A stretch of 61,259 nt of DNA from Bacteroidaceae bacterium (lineage in GTDB: Bacteria > Bacteroidota > Bacteroidia > Bacteroidales > Bacteroidaceae), in assembly GCA_017546505.1 (NCBI GenBank), contig JAFYWV010000067.1, forward strand, positions 1-61,259, read 5' to 3'. The position numbers and the translations under genes were made by a program. Positions 37,926 to 47,500 of the stretch are shown here, piece by piece. The notes under the pieces are model-generated. The model was not told the origin of the DNA and ran no database searches. It saw only the letters and a program-made list of their open reading frames with translations. The number at the start of each line of letters is the position of its first letter. Position 1 is the stretch's first letter.

Positions 37926-39212
37926 TTACTCTTCCACCACCGAAAAACCAAGCGTTTCAACAGCTTTTACGACATCCTCTTTGTTTGGCGTGCCGTGGAT
38001 TACCGTGCGGCCACTTGCAAGGTCAATTTCCACACTCTCTACACCGGCAACTTTTTGGATTGCAGCATCGACATTACTCTTACAATGGTTGCAGTTCATT
38101 CCTTTTACCACAATGCTCAACAGCGCGGTACTGCACGCCTGGCAACCGCAATCGCTGTGTGGATTGCCCCCTGTTTTTTGGGGGACGAACGTAGCGGAGG
38201 GGGTACTTTTACAGAACTTTTGTATAAAAGCATTCACCAACAATGACACAAGGATAATCGTGCATATTGTGTTGAAATATGACACCTCGCTGCAGCTGTG
38301 ACAACTATGTATGTGCGCAAGCGGCACTGTAAACCACTCGCGCGGTAAGAGGTAGTCAACACCCAAGCCGAACAGAATTGCGCAACTGACAATAGAAAAA
38401 AGATAGGTGAACAGACTCTTGCGCCCCATAACCTTGCCAATCACGAGCAACGATGCAACGTTCACTGCCGGCCCTGCCATCAGCAGTACCAACGCCGTGC
38501 CGGGCGAAAGGCCTTTCAACATCAAGGCTACAGCAATGGGAATGCTGCCTGTGGCGCAAAGATACATTGGAATGGCAAAGAGCAGCACAAGGAGCATACT
38601 TGCAAGTGGTTTGTCGGCAAACAGGGAGAAAAAAGCATCGGGGACAAAAACGGTTATTAAGCCCGCAACAACAAGCCCAAGCAGCAGCCAACGGCCAATA
38701 TCCTGCATCATCTCTATATATGCATAGTTTGCAGCAATCCTTATCTTTTGTGCAAATGTTGTTTTCTTTTCATTGGAACAGCAACATTGCTCTATAACCT
38801 CGTTTTTTGCCGTGCTATCTTTTTTATCGATATAGTTTGCAAGCGCCCCGCCAAAGAGTGCTGTTGCAAGCGCTACAAACGGGCGCAAAAGTGCAAACGG
38901 CAAACCCATCAGCGAATAGGTGGCAATGATGGAGTCAACACCGGTCTGCGGTGTTGCAATGAGGAATGATATTGTCGCACCCTTTGATGCTCCGTCCTTG
39001 CGCAAGGACATTGCCGTTGGAATGACGCCGCAGGAGCAAAGCGGCAATGGAATACCCAGGATGGCAGCACCCAGTACAGAGCGAAAATCATTCCCGCTCA
39101 AATAACGGCTATACATTGCCCTGGGCACAAATGCGTGCATAACCCCTGCCAACGTAAAGCCCAACAGCAGATAGGGCGACATACTGTTTACAAGTTCAAA
39201 AATCTCTCTCAT
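37926..39212 (-). CDS. Heavy-metal (Cu/Zn-type) permease with C-terminal HMA domain
   Basis: 428 residues. Two homologous membrane halves of the ArsP/DUF318 (SO_0444-type) permease family with IPLPLCSCGVIPTAMSLRKD and AIPMYLCATGSIPIAVALM; both contain the conserved Cys-Ser-Cys-Gly or equivalent Gly-rich turns. A Cys-rich connector (IHSCHSCSEV and later DCGCQACS) lies before and after the last helix, and the C-terminal 65 residues are a heavy-metal-associated domain with GMNCNHCKSNVD and KVAGVESVEIDLASG. It probably exports copper, zinc or similar cations from the cytoplasm. A GC-rich palindrome (38165-38206) is inserted in frame in the linker. No regulator adjoins it. Confidence 0.88.
   Translation of the reverse strand: MREIFELVNSMSPYLLLGFTLAGVMHAFVPRAMYSRYLSGNDFRSVLGAAILGIPLPLCSCGVIPTAMSLRKDGASKGATISFLIATPQTGVDSIIATYSLMGLPFALLRPFVALATALFGGALANYIDKKDSTAKNEVIEQCCCSNEKKTTFAQKIRIAANYAYIEMMQDIGRWLLLGLVVAGLITVFVPDAFFSLFADKPLASMLLVLLFAIPMYLCATGSIPIAVALMLKGLSPGTALVLLMAGPAVNVASLLVIGKVMGRKSLFTYLFSIVSCAILFGLGVDYLLPREWFTVPLAHIHSCHSCSEVSYFNTICTIILVSLLVNAFIQKFCKSTPSATFVPQKTGGNPHSDCGCQACSTALLSIVVKGMNCNHCKSNVDAAIQKVAGVESVEIDLASGRTVIHGTPNKEDVVKAVETLGFSVVEE
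38165..38206. repeat. Palindromic repeat inside the permease coding sequence
   Basis: CCCCC (38167-38171), 8-nt loop, GGGGG (38180-38184), then the small palindrome ACGAACGT and GAGGGGG at 38197-38203. This has the same plan as the intergenic repeat at 35721-35766. It stays in frame and encodes the PSATFVPQKTGGN part of the linker before the HMA domain. Confidence 0.6.
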
Positions 39213-39263
39213 ATATTCACATAATGACAGGTTTGTTATACATAGCGCTGCAAGGCCTTAAGA

Positions 39264-39310
39264 AATCTCAATGATATTTTTTGAGATTCCTCACATACGT
39301 TCGGAATGAC
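39264..39310. repeat. GTCATTCCGA/GAATCTC-type dispersed repeat
   Basis: The minus strand reads GTCATTCCGAACGTATGTGA then GGAATCTCAA with an inverted AATCTCAA copy at 39264-39271. This pattern is a widely seen short palindromic repeat in Bacteroidetes and some other bacteria (remembered, not searched). It lies between permease and transglutaminase genes and may help termination. Confidence 0.5.
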
Positions 39311-39370
39311 AATTACTCCTGTCTATATTACTTAATAAATCCCTGTGCCAAAAGGTTCTTGCAATAGCTG

Positions 39371-42007
39371 TTACTCACCAAGTTGCTTGATGACCTTTAC
39401 CAGCTGTTCGCCAAGAGATATTGAATAGCCCTGTGACACAAAGACCACACGGTTGAAGGTGTCGGCTACAAGAATCAACGGGCGGTTAGGGTTCTGCAAC
39501 TTCATATTTGCAACAATCTCATTGTAGATTTTGTCATCAATATCAGTGCCCCACACCACTGTCGACGGCAGGTCGGGGAAGTCATTCACAAAACGGCCGG
39601 CCTCGTCCTTGTCACGGAACAGGAGTACCATCTTCTGCCCCCACTTTTCAAATTCATTCTTGTACGGCATAACATCGCGCAGGAAATGGTTGGTCGGTTC
39701 ACTGCCCGGGGCAATGACAGCTATGATATAATAGCCACGACCGGTTGATGAAAGCAACGAACGTTCGCGCTCTTCGGCAAGGTCATAGAAGAGGTTCTCG
39801 CTGTTGAAATCACCTATTACCTGCAACTGTTCGCTGCTCTCGCGCTGAACAAACTCGATATTGCACTCCTTACCCTCTTCTACATTGAAGAATGTGAGGT
39901 GCGCAAGCACACTGCCATCGGCCATACGCGTACCTGTCATCATAAGGTAGTTACCGGCATCAAGCGCAGTACCATCTTTGAGCAGACTCTCCCAAGTCAC
40001 ACCCTCCTCGGGGTAACCGAGCAGTTGCAGACGACCGTCAACAATTTTCGATATTGAAAAATGAGAGTAATAACGTGGATTGTCAATGAAACGCGTTGGG
40101 GTAAAAGAGGCTTTCAGTGTGCCCTGTGGCGCATTCTTGACATCGGTGGCAACTACGTCAAAATCAACGTCTATCCATCTGTTGTTCTCCATATACTGTG
40201 TCTTGCCTGTAACCTCGTCAATGCGTGCCGGGATACCCATTGCACGGGCTGCCGACACAAAGAAGATATCGCGCGAATGAGGGTCGGCGGTGCGCATTTC
40301 CCACACACCGCGAGGCGACATACAGAGCGACAGCGGGTTCCACGCGGCATCTACTTTTATGCTGTCACGGCACCACTTCACCCAACGCTGCGGGTCACCG
40401 GCAAAGAAGCGTCTTCTATCTGCATCAAAGCATTTTCTGAAGAAACCCTTATATTGGGTCAGCATCTCATTGCTCACGCGTGGATTGAGGATATACTTAC
40501 GGAAAGTCTCATCGTATGCACCATTGCGCACAGTACTTATCAGATGGTCGCGCAACACCCAAAGGTTCACATCGCGCAAATCCTTGTCCGAGATGCTCAG
40601 GAGAAGATAGTAGGCCAGTTCACGCTCCTCGCGCGGTGTCTCTGACAGAAATTTCATTATTGTCTTGTAGTTGCCTCGTGACTTGAGGAGCAACTGCGCT
40701 ACAACCTTTTCGTGACCAAAACAGTACTCCATTTTCTGAGCAAAAGCCAAAGCCTCATCGGGCGTGACAAATGTCGACACATAGGCATTGCGCAAAGAAT
40801 CTTCATAGGCAAAACGACGGGCATTTTCAGCAGCCTGTGCCTCACTTACAAACGGCACGGTATTTCGTTCACCGGGAGGCACGATATTCATTTCAAGCGT
40901 TGCACTGTAACCGGGTGCCTTATCAACGACAAGTTTCACATCCCTCTCCTTGCCGGCCGTAAACTTCACAAAACCGAACTTGCCGCCGGCTGATGCCCAC
41001 ACCACCATATCGCCGTAACCCGATGTTATCGATGTATGGCCTTTGTCATCGGTTGTCTTTGCCGCAGCAGTGAAGAATTCAGCATAGTTGAATATCTTGA
41101 ATTCCACATCAGCCTTCAATGGAGCACCGTTCTCATCGACAACATTTATTTTGGTTGTAACAACAGGTGCATAGTTGGCGGTTACGTTTATCTCGGTGTA
41201 ACAAGGTGTCACACTCAGCACCTCCTCGGGGCCGTCATAACTGCCGAACACATTGGTGTGCATCAACATTCCGCGCGATGCAGGGGCGTTGAACCAGGCA
41301 AGGTCGAGAACAGGCTCGGGTTCACAAGCTCCAAGGAAATGCCATTTGCCGTCGACCCAAGCCTCAACCCACGCGTGGTTATTGTCTGTGTGCGCCCAAC
41401 GTGGTGTATACACCTGACGTGCAGGGATACCTACTGCGCGAAGAGCCGCAACGGTAAATGTAGACTCCTCGCCACAACGGCCATAGGCTGTGCGCACAGT
41501 AGCCAACGGCGAACTTGTGCGTATATCGCTCGGGGTGTATGTAACCTTCTCGTGGCACCAATGGTTCACCTCAAGCACAGCCTCACGCATCGAAAGGTTC
41601 TCGACACGCTCCTTCAGCTCTTTATAGAAAGCCGGGCGACTTGAGTCCAAATTCTCGTTGTTAACCCTCACCGGCAACACAAAATGCAGGAACTCCCTCA
41701 CAGGAACCTTTGTTCCCCAGGGCATCTCGGCACGTGCCTTCAGTGCATAATCTACATTCTCCAAGTGATACTCGGCGCTGTAATCGGCAATGTCGGGGAG
41801 TGGCATATAGGCATAGAGGAACTGCATAGCCTGTAACCTGCTGCCCGAAAGGTCTTCAAGCACTTCGGAAAACTCATCTACTGCAACAACCTCGCAGCGG
41901 GCCTTGAAATCTTTGGCAATCTTGCCGTTGCGGTCAAAATTTTCACGGGCAGACAGCGACATAACAAAAGACATAGCTGTCAAGAGAATCATCATATATC
42001 TTTTCAT
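39371..42007 (-). CDS. Transglutaminase-like protein with C-terminal domain of unknown type
   Basis: 878 residues, signal peptide ending MSLSAR. A transglutaminase-superfamily core lies at about 140-250: YGRCGEESTFTVAALRAVG (Cys), ARQVYTPRWAHTDNNHAWVE (His) and FLGACEPEPVLD (Asp position), the Cys-His-Asp triad of this fold. Then a carboxypeptidase-regulatory-like beta domain (about 285-365) and a long C-terminal region with a second cysteine-less helical part (residues 400-640) and an end that looks thioredoxin-like (KWGQKMVLLFRDKD, LPSTVVWGTDID) without a CxxC. It may modify or break down peptides in the periplasm or at the outer membrane. Large size is usual for this Bacteroidales group. 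No neighbour in operon. Confidence 0.8.
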   Translation of the reverse strand: MKRYMMILLTAMSFVMSLSARENFDRNGKIAKDFKARCEVVAVDEFSEVLEDLSGSRLQAMQFLYAYMPLPDIADYSAEYHLENVDYALKARAEMPWGTKVPVREFLHFVLPVRVNNENLDSSRPAFYKELKERVENLSMREAVLEVNHWCHEKVTYTPSDIRTSSPLATVRTAYGRCGEESTFTVAALRAVGIPARQVYTPRWAHTDNNHAWVEAWVDGKWHFLGACEPEPVLDLAWFNAPASRGMLMHTNVFGSYDGPEEVLSVTPCYTEINVTANYAPVVTTKINVVDENGAPLKADVEFKIFNYAEFFTAAAKTTDDKGHTSITSGYGDMVVWASAGGKFGFVKFTAGKERDVKLVVDKAPGYSATLEMNIVPPGERNTVPFVSEAQAAENARRFAYEDSLRNAYVSTFVTPDEALAFAQKMEYCFGHEKVVAQLLLKSRGNYKTIMKFLSETPREERELAYYLLLSISDKDLRDVNLWVLRDHLISTVRNGAYDETFRKYILNPRVSNEMLTQYKGFFRKCFDADRRRFFAGDPQRWVKWCRDSIKVDAAWNPLSLCMSPRGVWEMRTADPHSRDIFFVSAARAMGIPARIDEVTGKTQYMENNRWIDVDFDVVATDVKNAPQGTLKASFTPTRFIDNPRYYSHFSISKIVDGRLQLLGYPEEGVTWESLLKDGTALDAGNYLMMTGTRMADGSVLAHLTFFNVEEGKECNIEFVQRESSEQLQVIGDFNSENLFYDLAEERERSLLSSTGRGYYIIAVIAPGSEPTNHFLRDVMPYKNEFEKWGQKMVLLFRDKDEAGRFVNDFPDLPSTVVWGTDIDDKIYNEIVANMKLQNPNRPLILVADTFNRVVFVSQGYSISLGEQLVKVIKQLGE

Positions 42008-42131
42008 AGCAATTAATTTTCTATGGTGTAAATATAGGCAATATTAGTCACAAAAAGGGCAAAATCTGAAATTTATTGACACTTTGACCCACTTTTTATA
42101 TATAAGTATACGGGCAATGAAGGTTTTTTTG

Positions 42132-42139
42132 TACTTTTG
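42132..42139 (+). promoter_or_regulatory. Probable -7 box for the ABC transporter gene
   Basis: TACTTTTG, an exact -7 match 54-60 bp before the start codon; no clear -33. Confidence 0.4.
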
Positions 42140-42175
42140 TGTAGAATAGCGCATTCTTAATATTCAAAGACAACG

Positions 42176-42196
42176 ATGCGCCGAAAAACTTTTTGA
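42176..42196 (+). CDS. Possible six-codon leader peptide
   Basis: ATG at 42176 gives MRRKTF and a TGA at 42194-42196 that overlaps the TTG start region of the ABC transporter (TTGA). It is the only ATG near the transcript start, while the main frame has only TTG (42193) or GTG (42199). It could couple translation to the transporter or be chance. Confidence 0.3.
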   Translation: MRRKTF

Positions 42197-43866
42197 CAGT
42201 GAACATCAACAGAGAAAATATCCCGATAAAAAGACTTGTTTCCTGGCTATGGCAGAACTCAAGAGGTGCGCGCAGACAGGCTATCATAAATACCGGTATC
42301 GGTTTGCTGGACGTGGTATGTCAATTGCTGTGGGTACTTGCCTGCAAACACGCCATTGACATTGCAACCGGAATCAAAGAAGGGTCGCTGACGACAACCG
42401 GTATTATAATTGCGGTACTTATGCTCATACAGATAGCATCACGCGCTGTAAGCCGTTGGATACACGCCGTGACAGGAAACAATGTGCGCAACAGAATGCG
42501 CCGCGATGTCTTTGCCAGACTGTTGCGTTGCGACTGGATGCACCTGCAAAGACACCACACAGGCGACCTCATCAACCGACTCGAAGGTGACGTTGCAAGC
42601 ATAACCACGCTGATGACCGAAGTCATACCCGCAACAGTGGTTGCCGCCACACAACTGCTGGCATCGTTCGCACTGCTGTTCATTATGAGCCCGTGGCTTG
42701 CAGTGTCAATATTCATAACCTTGCCGGTGTGCCTGGCAGTCAGCCGCATTTATGTAAAGAAAATGCGCAAACTGAACCGCGACGTACGCGACAGCGACAG
42801 CCGCATACAGTCGGTGCTGCAAGAGAGCCTGCAACATAAGGAACTAATAAAATCACTTGAACAGAACGACAGCACCGAGCAGCAACTGTCTGATTTACAA
42901 AGCCAATTACAGAACCAGGTAGCCAGTCGCACACGTTTCTCGCTTGGCGCGTACACGCTTATACAGCTTGGCTTTGCTGCCGGATACGTGATTGCCTTTA
43001 TGTGGGGTGCAGACAGCTTGCGCGACGGAATGATAACATACGGAACAATGGCAGCCTATCTGCAATTGGTAGGCCTCATACAACGCCCCACAATGGATTT
43101 GAGCCGTTACATACCGGGCATAGTCTCATCCTTGACCGCTGCCGAACGTCTCTATGAACTGGAGGACATCCCCACTGAGCAACAAGGCGATGCCATAATG
43201 CTGAAAGAGACAGCCGGGGTACGTTTCAAAGACGTGACATTCCGCTACGAAGAGGGCAAACGCTTCATTCTCGACAAGTTCACATTCGATTTTCCGCCAA
43301 ACAGCTGCACGGCCATTGTGGGCGAAACGGGAGCCGGAAAGACAACACTCATCAGGCTGCTGATATCACTCATCAACCCGTTGGATGGCTGCATAGAGCT
43401 CTACAACGGCAATGAGTGCCATAAATCATCGACCCTCACCCGTAGAAATTTCGTCTACATCCCGCAAGGCAACAGCCTTGTCAGCGGAACAATAAAGGAC
43501 AACCTGCTGATGGGCAACCCAAATGCAACCGAGGAGGAGATGAAAAGAGCACTCCACATTGCCTGCGCCGAGTATGTGTTTGAATTGCCCGAAGGCATTG
43601 ACAGCCCCATCACCGAGCGTGGCGGAGGATTGAGCGAAGGACAGGCGCAACGCATTGCGGTGGCAAGGTCGATACTGCGCCCGGGCAGCATACTCATACT
43701 CGACGAAGTAACCTCGGCACTCGACGAAGCAACCGAACAGGAGATGCTGAAGCGGCTGACACAAAGCCAGATTGGCAAGACACTCATTTTCGTAACCCAC
43801 AGACCGGCAGTAATGGAATACTGCACACAAGTGCTGAGAATTGAGAAACCGACAAAAAAACAGTGA
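42193..43866 (+). CDS. ABC transporter, fused permease and ATPase
   Basis: 557 residues counting from TTG; GTG at 42199 (giving a 555-residue protein) is equally possible, and there is no in-frame ATG. Six membrane helices lie at about 30-310. The ATPase has Walker A GETGAGKTT (Gly377), signature LSEGQAQRIAVARSIL (Leu480), Walker B ILILDEVTSALDE (Asp504) and the H-loop VTHRP. It is an exporter-type half-transporter (MsbA/LmrA-like group), so it works as a dimer; substrate unknown, perhaps lipid or peptide. A small terminator follows, then ruvA. Confidence 0.93.
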   Translation: MTVNINRENIPIKRLVSWLWQNSRGARRQAIINTGIGLLDVVCQLLWVLACKHAIDIATGIKEGSLTTTGIIIAVLMLIQIASRAVSRWIHAVTGNNVRNRMRRDVFARLLRCDWMHLQRHHTGDLINRLEGDVASITTLMTEVIPATVVAATQLLASFALLFIMSPWLAVSIFITLPVCLAVSRIYVKKMRKLNRDVRDSDSRIQSVLQESLQHKELIKSLEQNDSTEQQLSDLQSQLQNQVASRTRFSLGAYTLIQLGFAAGYVIAFMWGADSLRDGMITYGTMAAYLQLVGLIQRPTMDLSRYIPGIVSSLTAAERLYELEDIPTEQQGDAIMLKETAGVRFKDVTFRYEEGKRFILDKFTFDFPPNSCTAIVGETGAGKTTLIRLLISLINPLDGCIELYNGNECHKSSTLTRRNFVYIPQGNSLVSGTIKDNLLMGNPNATEEEMKRALHIACAEYVFELPEGIDSPITERGGGLSEGQAQRIAVARSILRPGSILILDEVTSALDEATEQEMLKRLTQSQIGKTLIFVTHRPAVMEYCTQVLRIEKPTKKQ

Positions 43867-43870
43867 CAGG

Positions 43871-43898
43871 AACACCCCGCGTGCGGGTGTTTTTGTAT
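43871..43898 (+). terminator. Terminator after the ABC transporter gene
   Basis: AACACCC (43871-43877) and GGGTGTT (43885-43891) form a stem with the CGC/GCG inner pair, followed by TTTTGTATTTT. Confidence 0.65.
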
Positions 43899-43972
43899 TT
43901 TAAACAAAACAACGCAATAAATTACTTTTTTTGCCGTTTAGGAAAAGATAAATTAAACAACACAAAAAAACA

Positions 43973-44566
43973 ATGATTGAATATCTGAAAGGAGAACTTG
44001 CCGAACTGACACCCGCTACAGCCATCATCGAATGCTGCGGTGTCGGATACGAGACAAGCATCACCCTCAACACATATAGCGCACTGCAGGACAAGAAGAG
44101 TGTCAAAGTGTACATCTACGAAGTAATCCGCGAAGACACCCACCAGCTATTCGGGTTCAGCAACAAGCAGGAGCGCGAACTGTTCCTGTTGCTCATTTCG
44201 GTATCGGGCATCGGCGGCAACACGGCACGCACAATCCTGTCGGCATTCACAGTCAACGAGCTGTGCGACGCCATCTTCACAGGCAACGAGGCTGCAATCA
44301 AAAGCGTAAAGGGTATTGGCCTGAAGACCGCCCAACGCATAATCATTGACCTGAAGGATAAAATCAAAGGCATCGGCAGTGACGTGCAGGGCACGGCAAC
44401 AACAGTTGTTGCCCCCAACAACGACGTCATTGACGGAGCTGTGTCGGCACTCATTATGCTCGGATTTCCGGCAGCGGCAACCAACAAGGTTGTACAAGCC
44501 ATTGTAAAGAGCGAGCCATCGGCAACTGTAGAGCAGGTTATAAAACTTGCACTAAAACAACTATAA
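43973..44566 (+). CDS. ruvA: Holliday junction DNA helicase subunit RuvA
   Basis: 197 residues. N-terminal OB fold [12 protein letters not shown], then [13 protein letters not shown]-like [14 protein letters not shown], and two helix-hairpin-helix motifs ([14 protein letters not shown] and [20 protein letters not shown]), and the flexible C-terminal domain III for RuvB contact. RuvA binds four-way junctions and loads RuvB to drive branch migration. It is followed 18 bp later by sprA, an order seen in other Bacteroidetes. Confidence 0.97.
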   Translation: MIEYLKGELAELTPATAIIECCGVGYETSITLNTYSALQDKKSVKVYIYEVIREDTHQLFGFSNKQERELFLLLISVSGIGGNTARTILSAFTVNELCDAIFTGNEAAIKSVKGIGLKTAQRIIIDLKDKIKGIGSDVQGTATTVVAPNNDVIDGAVSALIMLGFPAAATNKVVQAIVKSEPSATVEQVIKLALKQL

Positions 44567-44584
44567 GCAAGGGAACGGACAACA

Positions 44585-47500
44585 ATGGGCAAGCGCACGT
44601 TCATACTACTAACCCTGATTTTCGCGGCAATGACAATTCTCGCGCAGGGTGGCGTACGCAACGACTCAATACGCAAGTCCATCAGAAACAACAGGGCAAA
44701 AACAGACAGGAGTGTTACAGAAGATACAATACGGGCACGCTACCCCATCTCGGAGACGTCTCCCGGCACCATCGACGACCTTCAGCAGAGACCGCTTGAG
44801 CTTAAAAAGCCCGACAACATCGTAACAGACACCATATACGATGAAAAGGAGGGAGTATACCAGTTCCGCACCCGACTTGGAGATGCGACAACACTCACAG
44901 CACCGATACTGCTCACCCCCGAGGAGTACGCCAAATGGCAAGAAAAGAACGCCATAAGCCGTTTCTTCAGGAAAAAGAATCAAGAGGCTTGGGAAAATGC
45001 CAAAAGCAAGGACAAGTTCGATTTTACCGATATGCACTTCGACCTCGGCCCTGCCGAAAAGATATTCGGCCCCGGTGGCGTGCGTGTAAAGACACAAGGA
45101 AATGCAGAGCTCAAGATTGGATATTCGATACAGAACATCGACAATCCGGCACTGCCATCGCGCAGCAGAAGAACAAACATCTTTGACTTTGACGAGAAAA
45201 TAAACCTCAACGTGCGAGGCAGCGTGGGCGACAAGATGAATATGGACTTCAACTATAACACCGAGGCCACATTCAGCTATGATGCAAAGAAGATAAACCT
45301 GAAGTATGACGGCAAGGAAGATGAGATAATAAAATTGGTTGAGGCCGGTAACGTCTCGTTCCCTACAAACTCCAGCCTCATCAAAGGAGCATCGTCACTC
45401 TTTGGTATAAGGACAGACCTGCAATTCGGCAAACTATCCTTGCAGACAGTCATTTCACAGAAAACATCGAACAGCACAGTCGTCAACTCAAAGGGCGGTA
45501 CTCAGCTCACCACATTTGAGATTGAGATAACCGACTACGACGAGAACAAGCACTTCTTCCTTGCACACTACTTCCGCGACAATTATGACCGTTCAATGTC
45601 GCAGTTACCCACCATACTGTCGGGCATAGACATCACACGCATCGAGGTGTGGGTAACAAACAAAACCAGCGATTACAACAATCCGCGCAACATCGTCGCC
45701 TTTACCGATATTGCCGAGAACCGTCACATCAGCAACAACACCTGGAGTGCAATGGGCAATATTGATATCCCACACAACAATGCCAACGACCTGTACACGC
45801 AGATGAACACGACCTATTCGGGTATAAGGGATATTGACCGGGCAAACAACATTCTCAACAACATCAATGGCATAAACGGTGGCTTGGACTATGAGAAGCT
45901 CTCCAATGCACGACTGCTGTCATCATCGGAATACACCCTTAACCGAGAACTTGGATACATCTCTTTGAAGACTCCGTTGAGAGCCGACGAGGTTCTTGCA
46001 GTGGCATACGAGTACACATACGGCGGACAGACATTCCAGGTCGGAGAATTTTCGAACGACATAAAGGAGTCAAAGACAACCATCTTCTTGAAGCTCATCA
46101 AGCCCAACGCCTGCTCTCCGAAGAACGGCTGTTGGAACCTTATGATGAAAAACGTCTATGCCCTTGGCACCCGCAATCTGCAGAACACAAATTTCAAGCT
46201 GGACGTCTATTACGCAAGCGACAGCCTTGGAACAAATGTCACATACTTGCCCGAAGCCGGGCTGAAAGGCAAGCCCCTGTTGCAGATACTCGGGCTGGAC
46301 CGACTGGACAGCAACAACAGCAAAGAGAACCCCAACGGAGTGTTCGACTACATCCAAGGATATACCGTGGATGCAGCATCGGGACGAGTATTCTTCCCGT
46401 CGGTAGAGCCTTTCGGCAGCTACCTCGAGAAAAAAATCGACAACAGCGCCATTGCCGAGAAATATGTTTTCCACGAGCTGTACGACTCCACAAAGACAAT
46501 AGCAAAGCAGATTGCCGAGAAGGACAAATTCTATCTCATAGGTGAATACACCGGAAGTGCGGCTAACATCATACAGACCGGTTCAACAAACATCCCCCGC
46601 GGCTCGGTAGTTGTTACAGCCGGCGGTGTCACATTGGTGGAGAACAGCGACTATCAGGTCGACTACTCATCGGGTACAGTCACAATCCTGAACCAGAACA
46701 TCATCGACGCCGGTACAAACGTGCAGGTGTCGCTTGAGAGCAACACCCTGTTCAATATGCAACGAAAGACCGTGCTCGGTCTGAACTGGAAATATGATTT
46801 CTCGGAAGACTTCAAGTTCGGAGGTACACTTATGTCGCTGTCGGAAAAGCCGTTGACATCAAAGGTCGATATGGGTTCCGAGCCGTTAAAGAACTTCCTT
46901 TGGGGTTTCAACCTGTCGTGGAAGAAACAGAGCCAATGGCTGACAAACATCATCGACAAGTTGCCACTCATCAGCTGTACCGAGCCGTCATCGATTAGTC
47001 TCTCGGCCGAGTTCGCAAGGCTTGAAGCCGGCACGTCCAAAGAGGTGCAGAGCGAAGCATCATACATCGACGACTTTGAAAGCACCGAAAATGGAATAGA
47101 CATATCATCACCATCGCAATGGGTATTGGCGTCGTTGCCAAGCGGTATGCAATACAGCAACCTGTCAAACGACATACGCACAGGATACAACCGTGCACGC
47201 ATAAGCTGGTACATCATCGACCCGCTATTCACACGTCGCAGTTCATCGCTCACTCCGGCACACATAAAGAGTGATTTGGAACAGCTCTCGAACCATTATG
47301 TCCGCGAGGTCTATGAACGCGAGCTCTACCCGAACAAAGAGTCGTCATACGGAGAGTCGTCGACCTTGTCACTGCTCAACGTAACCTACTACCCCAATGA
47401 ACGAGGCCCGTACAACCTTGATACAGATGTTGACTTTGACGGCAAACTAAATGACCCGGCAAAGCGTTGGGGAGGTATGACACGTCAGCTGAACACCACT

